Source: UBA1433 sp964581565
GTDB lineage: Bacteria; Bacillota; Clostridia; Eubacteriales; UBA1433
NCBI GenBank assembly: GCA_964581565.1
Contig: CAZOOZ010000004.1
Coordinates: forward strand, 124,001-188,000
Reading direction: 5' to 3'
Length of the DNA: 64,000 nucleotides
A model generated the notes under the pieces. It was not told the DNA's origin, did not search any database, and worked only from the letters and a program-made list of their open reading frames with translations. The position numbers were made by a program, and so were the translations under genes. Shown here piece by piece: positions 53,682 to 62,292 of this stretch. Position 1 is the stretch's first letter; every line of letters begins with the position of its first letter.

Positions 53682-56603
53682 TTAACTGCATCCGGTAGTG
53701 CTTCCGCAGTCTTTACAAACTTTGCAGTTTCCGTTTCTAAACATCTTAACACTTCCGCAAATAGCACATCTTTCTCCGTAAAGTCTCTCTTCTTTTTCTT
53801 TTACAGATTCTTTTTTATCAATATTTTTATCTATTTTATTATTAACAGATACTGATGGTAAACTTTCAGGCTTCACTTGTATTCGGGTATAATCTCCCAA
53901 TTCTAAATCAATTATCTTGCTGATCAGATCAGCCACTGATGATGCGTTTTTAATGTATGGATGCCTGCTGACAAAACCAGATGGCTCAAATTGCTGTCCG
54001 CGTAGCATTCTCGATATTTCTTCCGGAGGAATATTATATTGCAGCATATTTGAAATGGATTTTGATAATACGGCTAAAAGCCCTTTAACAACCGTACCTT
54101 CCTTATCACTTGATACAAATAATTCTGCCATGGTGCCGTCTTCATAATATCCGATTGTGACATAGAGTTCTATATCTCCAATCTCAGCCGCGTGTGTTCT
54201 GCTCATGCGCATACCGCTTGGACGTTTTCTGTTCGGTATTTCTTTTGAACAATTTTCAGCATAATTCAACAATTCTTTATAATTATATTCCGATAACTCT
54301 CTTTGTTTTACTGAGGTCCCAATGTAAAGAGGCTGGCTCACTTTGCATCCGTCTCTATAAAGTGATATTGCTTTGCATCCTGTGGTATATGCCAGTAAAT
54401 GAATGCTTGCAACATCCGCAACCGTTGCGCTCGCTGGCAAATTCACTGTTTTAGATACCGATCCGCTTATATTTGGTGTAATGGCTGATACCATTAATAC
54501 ATGCCCTTGAGGAGAGATATCATTCGCTGTCTCAAAAATTTTAATGTGGTCCTCTTTTAAATGAGGAGCTTCTTGCAACGATGAATTGATTAATATACCT
54601 TTTTCATCTTTTTGAAGCATAAATTGCATAATATCATTACATTCTTTTTCGCTATAACCTAAATTTTTCAACGCAGTCATAACGATGGGATTTATGATTT
54701 CCATACTTCCACCGCCAACTAGTTGTTTATAAAACACATGCGAATAAAAGGGTTCTATTGAGGTCGCTGCACAATCCATAGCAAATGATATCGTGCCGGT
54801 AGGGGCAACAACGCTTACCTGCGCATTTCTGTATCCGTATTTATTTCCGAAATCTATAGCGTTGTTCCATTCTCTTTTTAAAATATCAGAAAAATTTTTA
54901 AAACTTAAATTGCTCAATATTTCGTGATTGATTTTAAAAACGTTATAATCAATTCCTTGAAGTGCACCATCAATTGCTCCTGCAATAACGGCATGATTTT
55001 GAATTACCTTCATTATATGTTTTTTATTTATTTCATAGGCTGCAAATGCATCGATATGCTTTGCCATTATCGCTGATGTTTTATAGGATATGGCAGTCAT
55101 TAGCGAGCATAGCGCCGCCACTATATTTCGTCCTTCATCAGAATCGTATGCAATACCCGCTGATAATAAGACAGAAGCAACATTGCATATTCCAAGCCCC
55201 GTAGTTCTAAACATATAGCTGTTTTTTGCTATGTCTTCCGTCGGGAAATGAGCCCAATATATGGATGCTTCAAGGACTAATTGTATCAGTGAACATAAAT
55301 GCATGTATCCTTCGATGTCAAAAGAGGAATTTGCCCCGTCAAAAAAGGCATAAACGTTCACCGACGCTAAATTGCATGCCGTATCATCTAAGAAAGCATA
55401 TTCCGAACATGGATTCGTGGCATTTATTCTGTTGTGTTTAGCATTGTATTGTCCGTCTAAACCACAGGGGCATGTATGCCATGCATTAAAAATATCATCA
55501 AATTGAAGTCCCGGATCAGCACAATCCCATGAAGATTTATTAATTTTGTTCCATAGATCCTGTACTTTTATATATTTGTTTACTTTATTGTCTACCCTGC
55601 CCTTTAATAAAATCTCACTGTCGGGATTTCTATCTAAATCCAAGACTTTTTGCATAAATTCTTTTGATGTACGAACAGAGTTGTTTCCGTTTTGTCCGCT
55701 GACCGTTTGATAAGCTTCTCCATCCATGGAAGTATCATAACCCATTTTGCCAAGGGCTCTCACTTTTTCTTCTTCAAGCGATTTCCATAAAACAAATTTT
55801 TCTATTTCAGGATGGTCAATATCCAGAATAAGCATTTTGGCGGCGCGCCTTGTGGTACCGCCTGACTTTATTGCACCTGCATTTTTGTCCAATCCTTTCA
55901 CAAAACTCATCAAACCGCTTGATGCGCCTCCGTTTGAAAGTGCCTCATTAACCCCTCTCAAAGGAGAAAAATTGGTGCCTACTCCGCTCCCGCCTTTAAA
56001 TAATTTTGTCTCGGTGACATATTGCTCCGAGATCGAATGTTTGCCGATCAGACGGTCTGCAATAGATAGAATAAAGCAAGCGGATGATTGTGTTCTCGTA
56101 TATCTGTCTTCACTTTTATTAACTTGCTTTAATTTTTCATCATAATAGTACAAATCATCAGATTCACCTTTAATATTATAATTTCTCATAATACCGGTAT
56201 TGAACCATTGCGGTGAATTTGGCGCCCACATTTGTTTTAGAAGAGCATATACCATCTCATCATAAAAAATTTGTTTCTGCTCTTCTGTTTGAATGATTTT
56301 TTCTTCGCATAGAGCATCAGTCCAAAACCCAACCATTCTATCGGCTACTTGTTTTAAACTGTTTTCATGCTTGCGAGGCGTATTTACGCCTGCTTTTCTA
56401 AAGTATTTAGACGCAATAATATTACAGGCATTTTGTGAATAATGAACGGGAAATTCAAGTTCACGCATATCAAGAATGTACTTGCCTGTTCTGTGGTCTA
56501 CTATTTGGGCATCTACTATTTTATAATCAAACAAATCATATACTGTTTTTGCATCGTCATTTAATAAATTTTTGGTAAAATATCGTTTGAATAATGTGTC
56601 CAT
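53682..56603 (-). CDS. nrdJ: Adenosylcobalamin-dependent (class II) ribonucleotide reductase
   Basis: 973 residues. The barrel is marked by the cysteine of QSSACFILSI, NPCSEYAFLDDTACNL (active-site cysteine in the finger loop) and KGLDKNAGAIKSGGTTRRAAKM. A C-terminal zinc ribbon (CAICG...CKVCKDCG near 945-968) is typical of this large B12-dependent form. It makes deoxyribonucleotides without oxygen and needs B12, matching the B12-dependent MetH. NrdR at 25847 is the likely repressor. It is downstream of proA by 40 bases. Confidence 0.96.
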   Translation of the reverse strand: MDTLFKRYFTKNLLNDDAKTVYDLFDYKIVDAQIVDHRTGKYILDMRELEFPVHYSQNACNIIASKYFRKAGVNTPRKHENSLKQVADRMVGFWTDALCEEKIIQTEEQKQIFYDEMVYALLKQMWAPNSPQWFNTGIMRNYNIKGESDDLYYYDEKLKQVNKSEDRYTRTQSSACFILSIADRLIGKHSISEQYVTETKLFKGGSGVGTNFSPLRGVNEALSNGGASSGLMSFVKGLDKNAGAIKSGGTTRRAAKMLILDIDHPEIEKFVLWKSLEEEKVRALGKMGYDTSMDGEAYQTVSGQNGNNSVRTSKEFMQKVLDLDRNPDSEILLKGRVDNKVNKYIKVQDLWNKINKSSWDCADPGLQFDDIFNAWHTCPCGLDGQYNAKHNRINATNPCSEYAFLDDTACNLASVNVYAFFDGANSSFDIEGYMHLCSLIQLVLEASIYWAHFPTEDIAKNSYMFRTTGLGICNVASVLLSAGIAYDSDEGRNIVAALCSLMTAISYKTSAIMAKHIDAFAAYEINKKHIMKVIQNHAVIAGAIDGALQGIDYNVFKINHEILSNLSFKNFSDILKREWNNAIDFGNKYGYRNAQVSVVAPTGTISFAMDCAATSIEPFYSHVFYKQLVGGGSMEIINPIVMTALKNLGYSEKECNDIMQFMLQKDEKGILINSSLQEAPHLKEDHIKIFETANDISPQGHVLMVSAITPNISGSVSKTVNLPASATVADVASIHLLAYTTGCKAISLYRDGCKVSQPLYIGTSVKQRELSEYNYKELLNYAENCSKEIPNRKRPSGMRMSRTHAAEIGDIELYVTIGYYEDGTMAELFVSSDKEGTVVKGLLAVLSKSISNMLQYNIPPEEISRMLRGQQFEPSGFVSRHPYIKNASSVADLISKIIDLELGDYTRIQVKPESLPSVSVNNKIDKNIDKKESVKEKEERLYGERCAICGSVKMFRNGNCKVCKDCGSTTGCS

Positions 56604-56643
56604 CTAATTCCTGCCTTGTCTATGATATATTTTACTTTTATTT

Positions 56644-57897
56644 TTATCTTATTTGTCCGCTGCCTTCAACAATAAACTTTACCGTTGTAAGAGCGTCAAG
56701 CCCCATAGGCCCTCTTGCATGTAGTTTTTGTGTAGAGATTCCAATCTCGGCACCGAGACCAAATTCACCGCCATCGGTAAATCGTGTCGAAGCATTGACA
56801 TAAACAGTAGAGCTATCTATTTTTTCTGTGAATTTCCTGCTGTTCACATAGTCATTTGTAACAATTGCCTCAGAATGTGCCGTTGCATATTTATTGATAT
56901 GTTCTATGGCTTCATCAACATCCAAGACAACTTTCACGGCTAAAATATAGTCTTCATATTCCGTTGCATAATCCTCTTCCGTAGCTTCTACAACATTTTT
57001 CTGACCATTTAGTATTTTAAAAGAAGTCGGACAACATCGTAATTGAGTATTATATTCATCCATTTTTTCTTTAATTTTAGGTAATACTTCATTTGCAATA
57101 TTTTGATGCAGCAATAATGTTTCCATTGCGTTGCAAACACTTGGTCTGCTGTTTTTAGCATTATTTGCAATAAAGACAGCCATTTCAATATCTGCATTGT
57201 AATCTATATATGTATGGCAATTTCCAAGTCCTGTCGCAATTACCGGAACAGTAGAATTTTCCACAACTGTACGGATGAGCTTTCCGCTGCCACGTGGAAT
57301 TAATACATCAATATATTCGTTAAGCCTCATCATTTCCTGTGCATAAATTCTGTCCGTACTTTCCAACAAGATAATACAATCTTCGGGAAGACCCGCTTGG
57401 CTTATTGCGCTTCGCATCGTATCGGCAAGTATTTTATTTGTATTGATTGTCTCTTTACCACCTCGAAGAATACAAGCATTTCCTGATTTTAAACAAAGTG
57501 TAGCGGCATCAACAGTGACATTGGGACGTGATTCATAAATCATCCCAATGACACCCAACGGAACGGATACTTTTTTTATTTTTAATCCATTAGGCCGTGT
57601 AGATCCACTCATTATTTTTCCACATGGATCATCGAGCTCAATTAAATATTTGACAGCTTTTATGATGTCATCGAGTCTTTTATCATTCAAAGTAAGTCTT
57701 TCAATAAACGCTGATTTATAATTTATTTCAATAGCATTTTTAATATCAAGGGCATTTGCCTCTAATATTACTTTTCTGCTTTTATCAATTGCATTCGCAA
57801 TATTTAAAAGCGCTTCGTTTTTTGTTTGTGTCGATTGATTTGCCAGAATCATGGACGCTTCTTTGGCACGTATCCCGATGTGTTTCATGTTAATCAT
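56644..57897 (-). CDS. proA: Gamma-glutamyl phosphate reductase
   Basis: 417 residues. An aldehyde-dehydrogenase-fold enzyme; the catalytic cysteine is in NSRPSVCNAMETLL, and IPRGSGKLI and ESRPNVTVDAATLCLKSGN are conserved. It makes glutamate 5-semialdehyde for proline. I chose ATG 57897 (MINMKHIG), 8 bases after GGAG; an ATG at 57906 is in frame without a suitable site. It overlaps proB by eight bases. Confidence 0.95.
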   Translation of the reverse strand: MINMKHIGIRAKEASMILANQSTQTKNEALLNIANAIDKSRKVILEANALDIKNAIEINYKSAFIERLTLNDKRLDDIIKAVKYLIELDDPCGKIMSGSTRPNGLKIKKVSVPLGVIGMIYESRPNVTVDAATLCLKSGNACILRGGKETINTNKILADTMRSAISQAGLPEDCIILLESTDRIYAQEMMRLNEYIDVLIPRGSGKLIRTVVENSTVPVIATGLGNCHTYIDYNADIEMAVFIANNAKNSRPSVCNAMETLLLHQNIANEVLPKIKEKMDEYNTQLRCCPTSFKILNGQKNVVEATEEDYATEYEDYILAVKVVLDVDEAIEHINKYATAHSEAIVTNDYVNSRKFTEKIDSSTVYVNASTRFTDGGEFGLGAEIGISTQKLHARGPMGLDALTTVKFIVEGSGQIR

Positions 57898-58690
57898 TAA
57901 GCTCACTCCTTTTTTTAAAATATGTTCCTACTTGTTTCCCGGAAAATAAATCATATAAAAGATCCGGATCTTTACCCGATATTATAAACGTTGAAATATC
58001 ATTTTCTTGTGCATACTCGGCAGCCTGTATTTTTGTGATCATTCCGCCTGTGCCGAGATTGCTGGCGCTATCTTCTGCAAGCCGGTGAATTTTCTGGTCG
58101 ATTTTACCGACTTCTTTTATCAACACAGCGTCAGGATTGGTGGTAGGATCAGATGTATACAATCCATCTACATCCGATAATATGATTAATGCGTCCGCAT
58201 TTACCATATGTGCCACTAAAGCTGATAAATTGTCGTTATCGCCTATTGTCAATTCTTCGATACAAACACTATCGTTTTCGTTTACAACAGGAATGACATT
58301 CATATCTATTAGTCTGTTAAAAGTATTTATAACATTTTCAGTTCGGTCCATACTCTGTGTTATATCCAGCGTTAAAAGTATTTGTGCAACTGTGTGATGA
58401 TAAACAGAAAACATCTTATCATATAAGTACATTAATTCGCATTGCCCAATAGCAGCAAAAGCCTGTTTATCCGGCAGATCCGATGACTTTCGCAATACGC
58501 CCATCTTCCCCATGCCTACAGCAACAGCTCCGGATGATACAATAATGATCTCTTTTCCGGAGTTTTTAATATCACTGATTACCTTAATCAAATATTCCAT
58601 TGCCCGAATGTCGATAAGTCCTTGGGGATGAGTCAAAGTCGAACTTCCAATCTTTAGAACCACTTTCTTAATATTACAAAAATCGATCAA
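57890..58690 (-). CDS. proB: Glutamate 5-kinase without PUA domain
   Basis: 266 residues of amino-acid kinase fold. The N-terminus VVLKIGSSTLTHPQG and the NENDSVCIEELTIGDNDNLSA segment are typical. The C-terminal PUA domain of the 367-residue E. coli enzyme is absent, as in many Firmicutes. It phosphorylates glutamate, the first step of proline synthesis, and is the first gene of the proB-proA-nrdJ-traB run. Confidence 0.95.
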   Translation of the reverse strand: MIDFCNIKKVVLKIGSSTLTHPQGLIDIRAMEYLIKVISDIKNSGKEIIIVSSGAVAVGMGKMGVLRKSSDLPDKQAFAAIGQCELMYLYDKMFSVYHHTVAQILLTLDITQSMDRTENVINTFNRLIDMNVIPVVNENDSVCIEELTIGDNDNLSALVAHMVNADALIILSDVDGLYTSDPTTNPDAVLIKEVGKIDQKIHRLAEDSASNLGTGGMITKIQAAEYAQENDISTFIISGKDPDLLYDLFSGKQVGTYFKKRSELND

Positions 58691-58781
58691 TGTATCTACC
58701 TCTCTTCTGTAATGATTTTTATTATAACATTATATTCTTGGAATTTTAAATGAATTTATAAATGGATATACGCAATTTTTA

Positions 58782-59195
58782 TTATTTAAACAGATGTCTT
58801 ACGATAACATCCATATTATATGTCAATACAATTAAGGGAATATATATGTAAATGATAAATAAAATCATTGTATTCGAGATATTGTTGAATATAAAAACAT
58901 AGAGCGCAGTATCCAATAGTAAAAAAATTGAAAATAATCTAAACACTACCAATGCAAATTTTTTAAAACTACTTTTTTTACTTAAATATAAATATATGAT
59001 CAATAAAAATAAAATCAGTAAAATAAATACCAGTATTGCCTCCAATAAAATTACGTATTTTATAACAGTATTTATCGATTGCATATTTTGTATAAGTGTC
59101 TTTGCAATCAATAAATCCAATATCACCAATGATATCGTCATGGAAAATAAATATATTTTTAAAAATCGATTTAATTTTATATTCGAATTATTCAT
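58782..59195 (-). CDS. Small membrane protein of unknown function
   Basis: 137 residues with four predicted membrane helices (about 14-33, 46-72, 85-105 and 108-127) joined by short basic loops. No signal motif or catalytic residues. It overlaps uvrC by four bases, so it is co-transcribed and coupled with it. A DUF116-type gene sits after uvrC in some Clostridia and begins with membrane helices, but this protein lacks the cysteine part, so that is only a suggestion. Confidence 0.6.
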   Translation of the reverse strand: MNNSNIKLNRFLKIYLFSMTISLVILDLLIAKTLIQNMQSINTVIKYVILLEAILVFILLILFLLIIYLYLSKKSSFKKFALVVFRLFSIFLLLDTALYVFIFNNISNTMILFIIYIYIPLIVLTYNMDVIVRHLFK

Positions 59196-61051
59196 TTTAA
59201 TTCTCTATTTTGATAAAAATAATCTGTAATTGTTTTTGCCAAAGCATGATTGATTCCATCAATTTTACATAATTCTTCGACAGATGCTTTTTTAATATTA
59301 TCAATACTTTTAAAAATCTTTATAAGTTCGTTGCGTCGCTTCTGCCCGATTCCCGGAATTGAATTCAATTCGGAAATTAATAAATTCTGACGTCTTTTTA
59401 CGGTGTGATACTCGTATGCATATCTATGGACTTCTTCTGAGATATCATAAAGCAATTTTGATGAATGCTTAAATTCGCTGATAGGAATAGATTGATTTTC
59501 GAAGCTGACGGCACATAGTTTATGATTATTATCTTTTTTCAAACCGGCAACAATTATATTGTAATCAAAATTCTCAACAATACTCTTAATAATTTTTACA
59601 TGTCCACGTCCGCCGTCTACGAAAATTATGTCGGGTAAAGGCAAGAATTTTTTAAACCTTGATGTCTTTTCCATCAGCTCTGTCTGCGCACGTTTTAATC
59701 TTCGTAATACTGCTTCAGCCATGGCGGCGTAATCATCTTGTCCGTCGACATTTTTTATGCTAAACCGTCTGTAAAAATTGGTATTCTTTCTTATGCCATC
59801 ATAAACCACCATGGCACCAACTGTATCCATACCTGAAATGTTCGAAATATCAAAGGCTTCGATTCTATATATTTGTTTATTTATATTGAATATATTCGAT
59901 AGTTCTGTTAAAATTTGTTTTTCTTTTTTAATCCTGTTTTCTTCTTTTGCTTTATTTTGCATTAGAATATTTTTTGCGCTTTCTTCAAGCATATCTATCA
60001 GTTTCTTCTTATCTCCTATTTTAGGATTTATGATATTTACTTTATTGCCGCGTCTTGCGGATAGCATAGCAATAATACTTTTACTTTCATTTTCTTCCAA
60101 AGCATACTGAATATATATATTTTTGGGAATAATCGCATCTGTGTTATAATATTGTTTTACGAATTCTGTTATTATTTTTTCGGGATTATTGTTTTGTATG
60201 TTTGTAAGCAAGATCGTCTTTTTATCTTGAAGCTTTCCTTCAATCCTTTCAAATAAAGCGATAACGGCATTATCTTCATCAAAAGCCAATGCAATTATAT
60301 CTGATTTTGTATTATCGGTTACTGCTATTTTCTGTTTAATTGAAATGTCATTGATTGAATATAAATAATCTCTAAGTAACGCGGCTGTTTCATAATCTTG
60401 CACTGTTGATGCTTCTAACATTTTTTCCCTTATTTTAGCTAAAAGAAGATCAAAACCACCGCTTAAAATTTTTTCTATTTCTGTGATATAAGATTGATAT
60501 ATTTTTGTGTCAATTTCATAAGTACATGGTCCCATGCATAAATTCATATCATAATTTAAGCAAGCTCTTTTTTGTTTTTTTTCTCCTATCTTTTTTTTGC
60601 ACATTTTGATAGGATACAACAAATTTAATACTTCTACACATTTTCTTGCGCTATATGCATTTGTATAAGGGCCGAAATATTTTCCGCTGTTTTCTTTGTA
60701 TTCACGAGTAAGACGCAGCACAGGATACTGCTCATCTGTTAAGTTAATATACGGATAGGTTTTGTCATCTTTGAGTTGGATATTATAGTATGGTCTATAT
60801 TTTTTGATAAGAGAATTTTCGAGCAGTAACGCTTCCACTTCATTATCGGTAATGATATAATCTATATCATAAATATTTGATACCAGTTTTTTTGTTTTTA
60901 TATCATGGGAAGATAAATTATTAAAATAGCTCTTAATCCGATTTTTTAAATTGATCGCTTTACCAACATAAATAACTTTGCCGTCTTGATCTTTCATGAT
61001 ATAAATACCGCTATTTATTGGTAAATTTTTTAATTTATTATTAATTAACAT
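59192..61051 (-). CDS. uvrC: UvrABC excinuclease subunit C
   Basis: 619 residues. GIY-YIG nuclease domain at the N-terminus (GIYIMKDQDGKVIYVGKA, about 14-90), UVR motif with EAA... near 205-235, the second nuclease domain with FVDGGRGH in the middle, and a helix-hairpin-helix pair at the end (SIPGIGQKRRNELIKIFKS, from about 560). It makes both cuts in nucleotide excision repair. Normal length and domains. Confidence 0.96.
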   Translation of the reverse strand: MLINNKLKNLPINSGIYIMKDQDGKVIYVGKAINLKNRIKSYFNNLSSHDIKTKKLVSNIYDIDYIITDNEVEALLLENSLIKKYRPYYNIQLKDDKTYPYINLTDEQYPVLRLTREYKENSGKYFGPYTNAYSARKCVEVLNLLYPIKMCKKKIGEKKQKRACLNYDMNLCMGPCTYEIDTKIYQSYITEIEKILSGGFDLLLAKIREKMLEASTVQDYETAALLRDYLYSINDISIKQKIAVTDNTKSDIIALAFDEDNAVIALFERIEGKLQDKKTILLTNIQNNNPEKIITEFVKQYYNTDAIIPKNIYIQYALEENESKSIIAMLSARRGNKVNIINPKIGDKKKLIDMLEESAKNILMQNKAKEENRIKKEKQILTELSNIFNINKQIYRIEAFDISNISGMDTVGAMVVYDGIRKNTNFYRRFSIKNVDGQDDYAAMAEAVLRRLKRAQTELMEKTSRFKKFLPLPDIIFVDGGRGHVKIIKSIVENFDYNIIVAGLKKDNNHKLCAVSFENQSIPISEFKHSSKLLYDISEEVHRYAYEYHTVKRRQNLLISELNSIPGIGQKRRNELIKIFKSIDNIKKASVEELCKIDGINHALAKTITDYFYQNRELK

Positions 61052-61131
61052 AAAATCCTTAATTTACATAATTTGATTATTGATTAGATAAAAAAATATA
61101 TTATAATATATAAAATATACTGTATGTTTTA

Positions 61132-61140
61132 TGGTATAAT
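61132..61140 (+). promoter_or_regulatory. Extended -10 promoter for the small gene at 61193
   Basis: TGGTATAAT, a perfect TATAAT (61135-61140) with a TG element one base upstream. No TTGACA-like box 17 bases away. The start of the small gene lies about 53 bases further on. Confidence 0.5.
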
Positions 61141-61192
61141 GTATCTATAATTAATATAATTATAATAACATATTTTTTTATTAGGAGAAAGT

Positions 61193-61423
61193 ATGAATAT
61201 TAAAAAAGAAAATCTAAAAACCATAGTTGAAAACGATACTTTTGAAGTTCACATACTTAGTAAAGTATTTAAAGGATATATTTTTAAAAAATTTATTAAA
61301 GGTTCTTTGTTTGATTTAATTGAGCAAAGAGAAATTAATATTGCCTTAACCGAAGATGAACTTCTGCAAACAGCAAACGAGATGCTAAAAGCTACATATT
61401 CTTTTAAGCCACAAACAACTTAA
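61193..61423 (+). CDS. Small orphan protein
   Basis: 76 residues, soluble and charged, starting MNIKKENLKTIVENDT. GGAGAAAGT precedes the ATG and an extended -10 promoter lies upstream. It stands alone between divergent uvrC and the ABC exporter and ends before a strong terminator. It has no recognised motif; a short helix-rich protein of unknown function. Confidence 0.6.
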   Translation: MNIKKENLKTIVENDTFEVHILSKVFKGYIFKKFIKGSLFDLIEQREINIALTEDELLQTANEMLKATYSFKPQTT

Positions 61424-61454
61424 AGTATGCCTTTTATTTTATGACGTGTACATA

Positions 61455-61493
61455 TGCTCACCTAATTTTTTTATCTATTAGGTGAGCATTTTT
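61455..61493 (+). terminator. Terminator after the small gene
   Basis: Perfect 12-base stem (61455-61466 with 61477-61488), 10-base loop, followed by TTTTT. It separates the small gene from the ABC exporter. Confidence 0.8.
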
Positions 61494-61592
61494 AATATTA
61501 AAAAATGAATATTAAACATGTGTTCTTTATTGACATACTTTAATTGTTTCATTAGAATATTAAGCAGATTAATTAATATGTGGACAAATAAT

Positions 61593-62291
61593 ATGTATAT
61601 TGTAATGAAGAATGTATATAAAAGATATAAGATGGGCGACATTATCATCACTGCTGCCGATGGTGTTAATTTTGAAATAGATAAAGGAGAATTCACCGTT
61701 ATCATTGGTCCTAGCGGTGCCGGCAAAACAACGATATTAAATATTTTGGGTGGCATGGATACTTGTGATGGAGGCCAAGTCATTATAGATAATATTGATA
61801 TCAGTAAATACAACACCAAACAGCTTACTAAATATAGACGTTTTGACATTGGTTTCGTATTTCAATTTTATAATTTAATGCAGAATCTCACAGCAAAAGA
61901 AAACGTGGAATTGGCAACACAAATAAGTAAAAATGCTATTAATGCTATTGATATCTTAAGTCAGGTTGGTTTGAAAGATAGAGTCAATAATTTTCCTGCG
62001 CAATTATCCGGCGGAGAACAACAAAGAGTATCCATAGCACGTGCGTTAGCCAAGCGACCCAAGCTGCTTTTATGTGATGAACCTACCGGTGCTTTGGATT
62101 ATAATACCGGAAAAACCATTTTAAAAATTCTTCAAGATACATGCCGCAAACATGGTATGACCGTCATAGTGATCACACATAATCAAGCCATTTCCCCGAT
62201 GGCTGATAAAATAATTACTATGAAAAATGGAAAAACAACACAAATCACAAAAAATACTGTTCCAGTCCCAGTTGAAAAGATTGAATGGTAA
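61593..62291 (+). CDS. ABC transporter ATP-binding protein, MacB/LolD type
   Basis: 232 residues. Walker A GPSGAGKT at 39-46, signature LSGGE at 138-142 and Walker B LLLCDE at 158-163. The sequence VKRYKMGDIIITAADGVNF-like start and the LNILGGMD loop are typical of the MacB/LolD/FtsE class that pairs with FtsX-fold permeases. I chose ATG 61593, which follows GGAC; an in-frame extension to 61518 crosses leader sequence. The partner permease starts 2 bases beyond the stop. Confidence 0.88.
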   Translation: MYIVMKNVYKRYKMGDIIITAADGVNFEIDKGEFTVIIGPSGAGKTTILNILGGMDTCDGGQVIIDNIDISKYNTKQLTKYRRFDIGFVFQFYNLMQNLTAKENVELATQISKNAINAIDILSQVGLKDRVNNFPAQLSGGEQQRVSIARALAKRPKLLLCDEPTGALDYNTGKTILKILQDTCRKHGMTVIVITHNQAISPMADKIITMKNGKTTQITKNTVPVPVEKIEW

Positions 62292-62292
62292 C

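Noticed and set aside
56604..56643. NrdR box upstream of nrdJ
   Set aside because: A TATGATATAT-like stretch is present, but it lacks the two palindromic ACA/TGT halves expected. AT-rich chance match.
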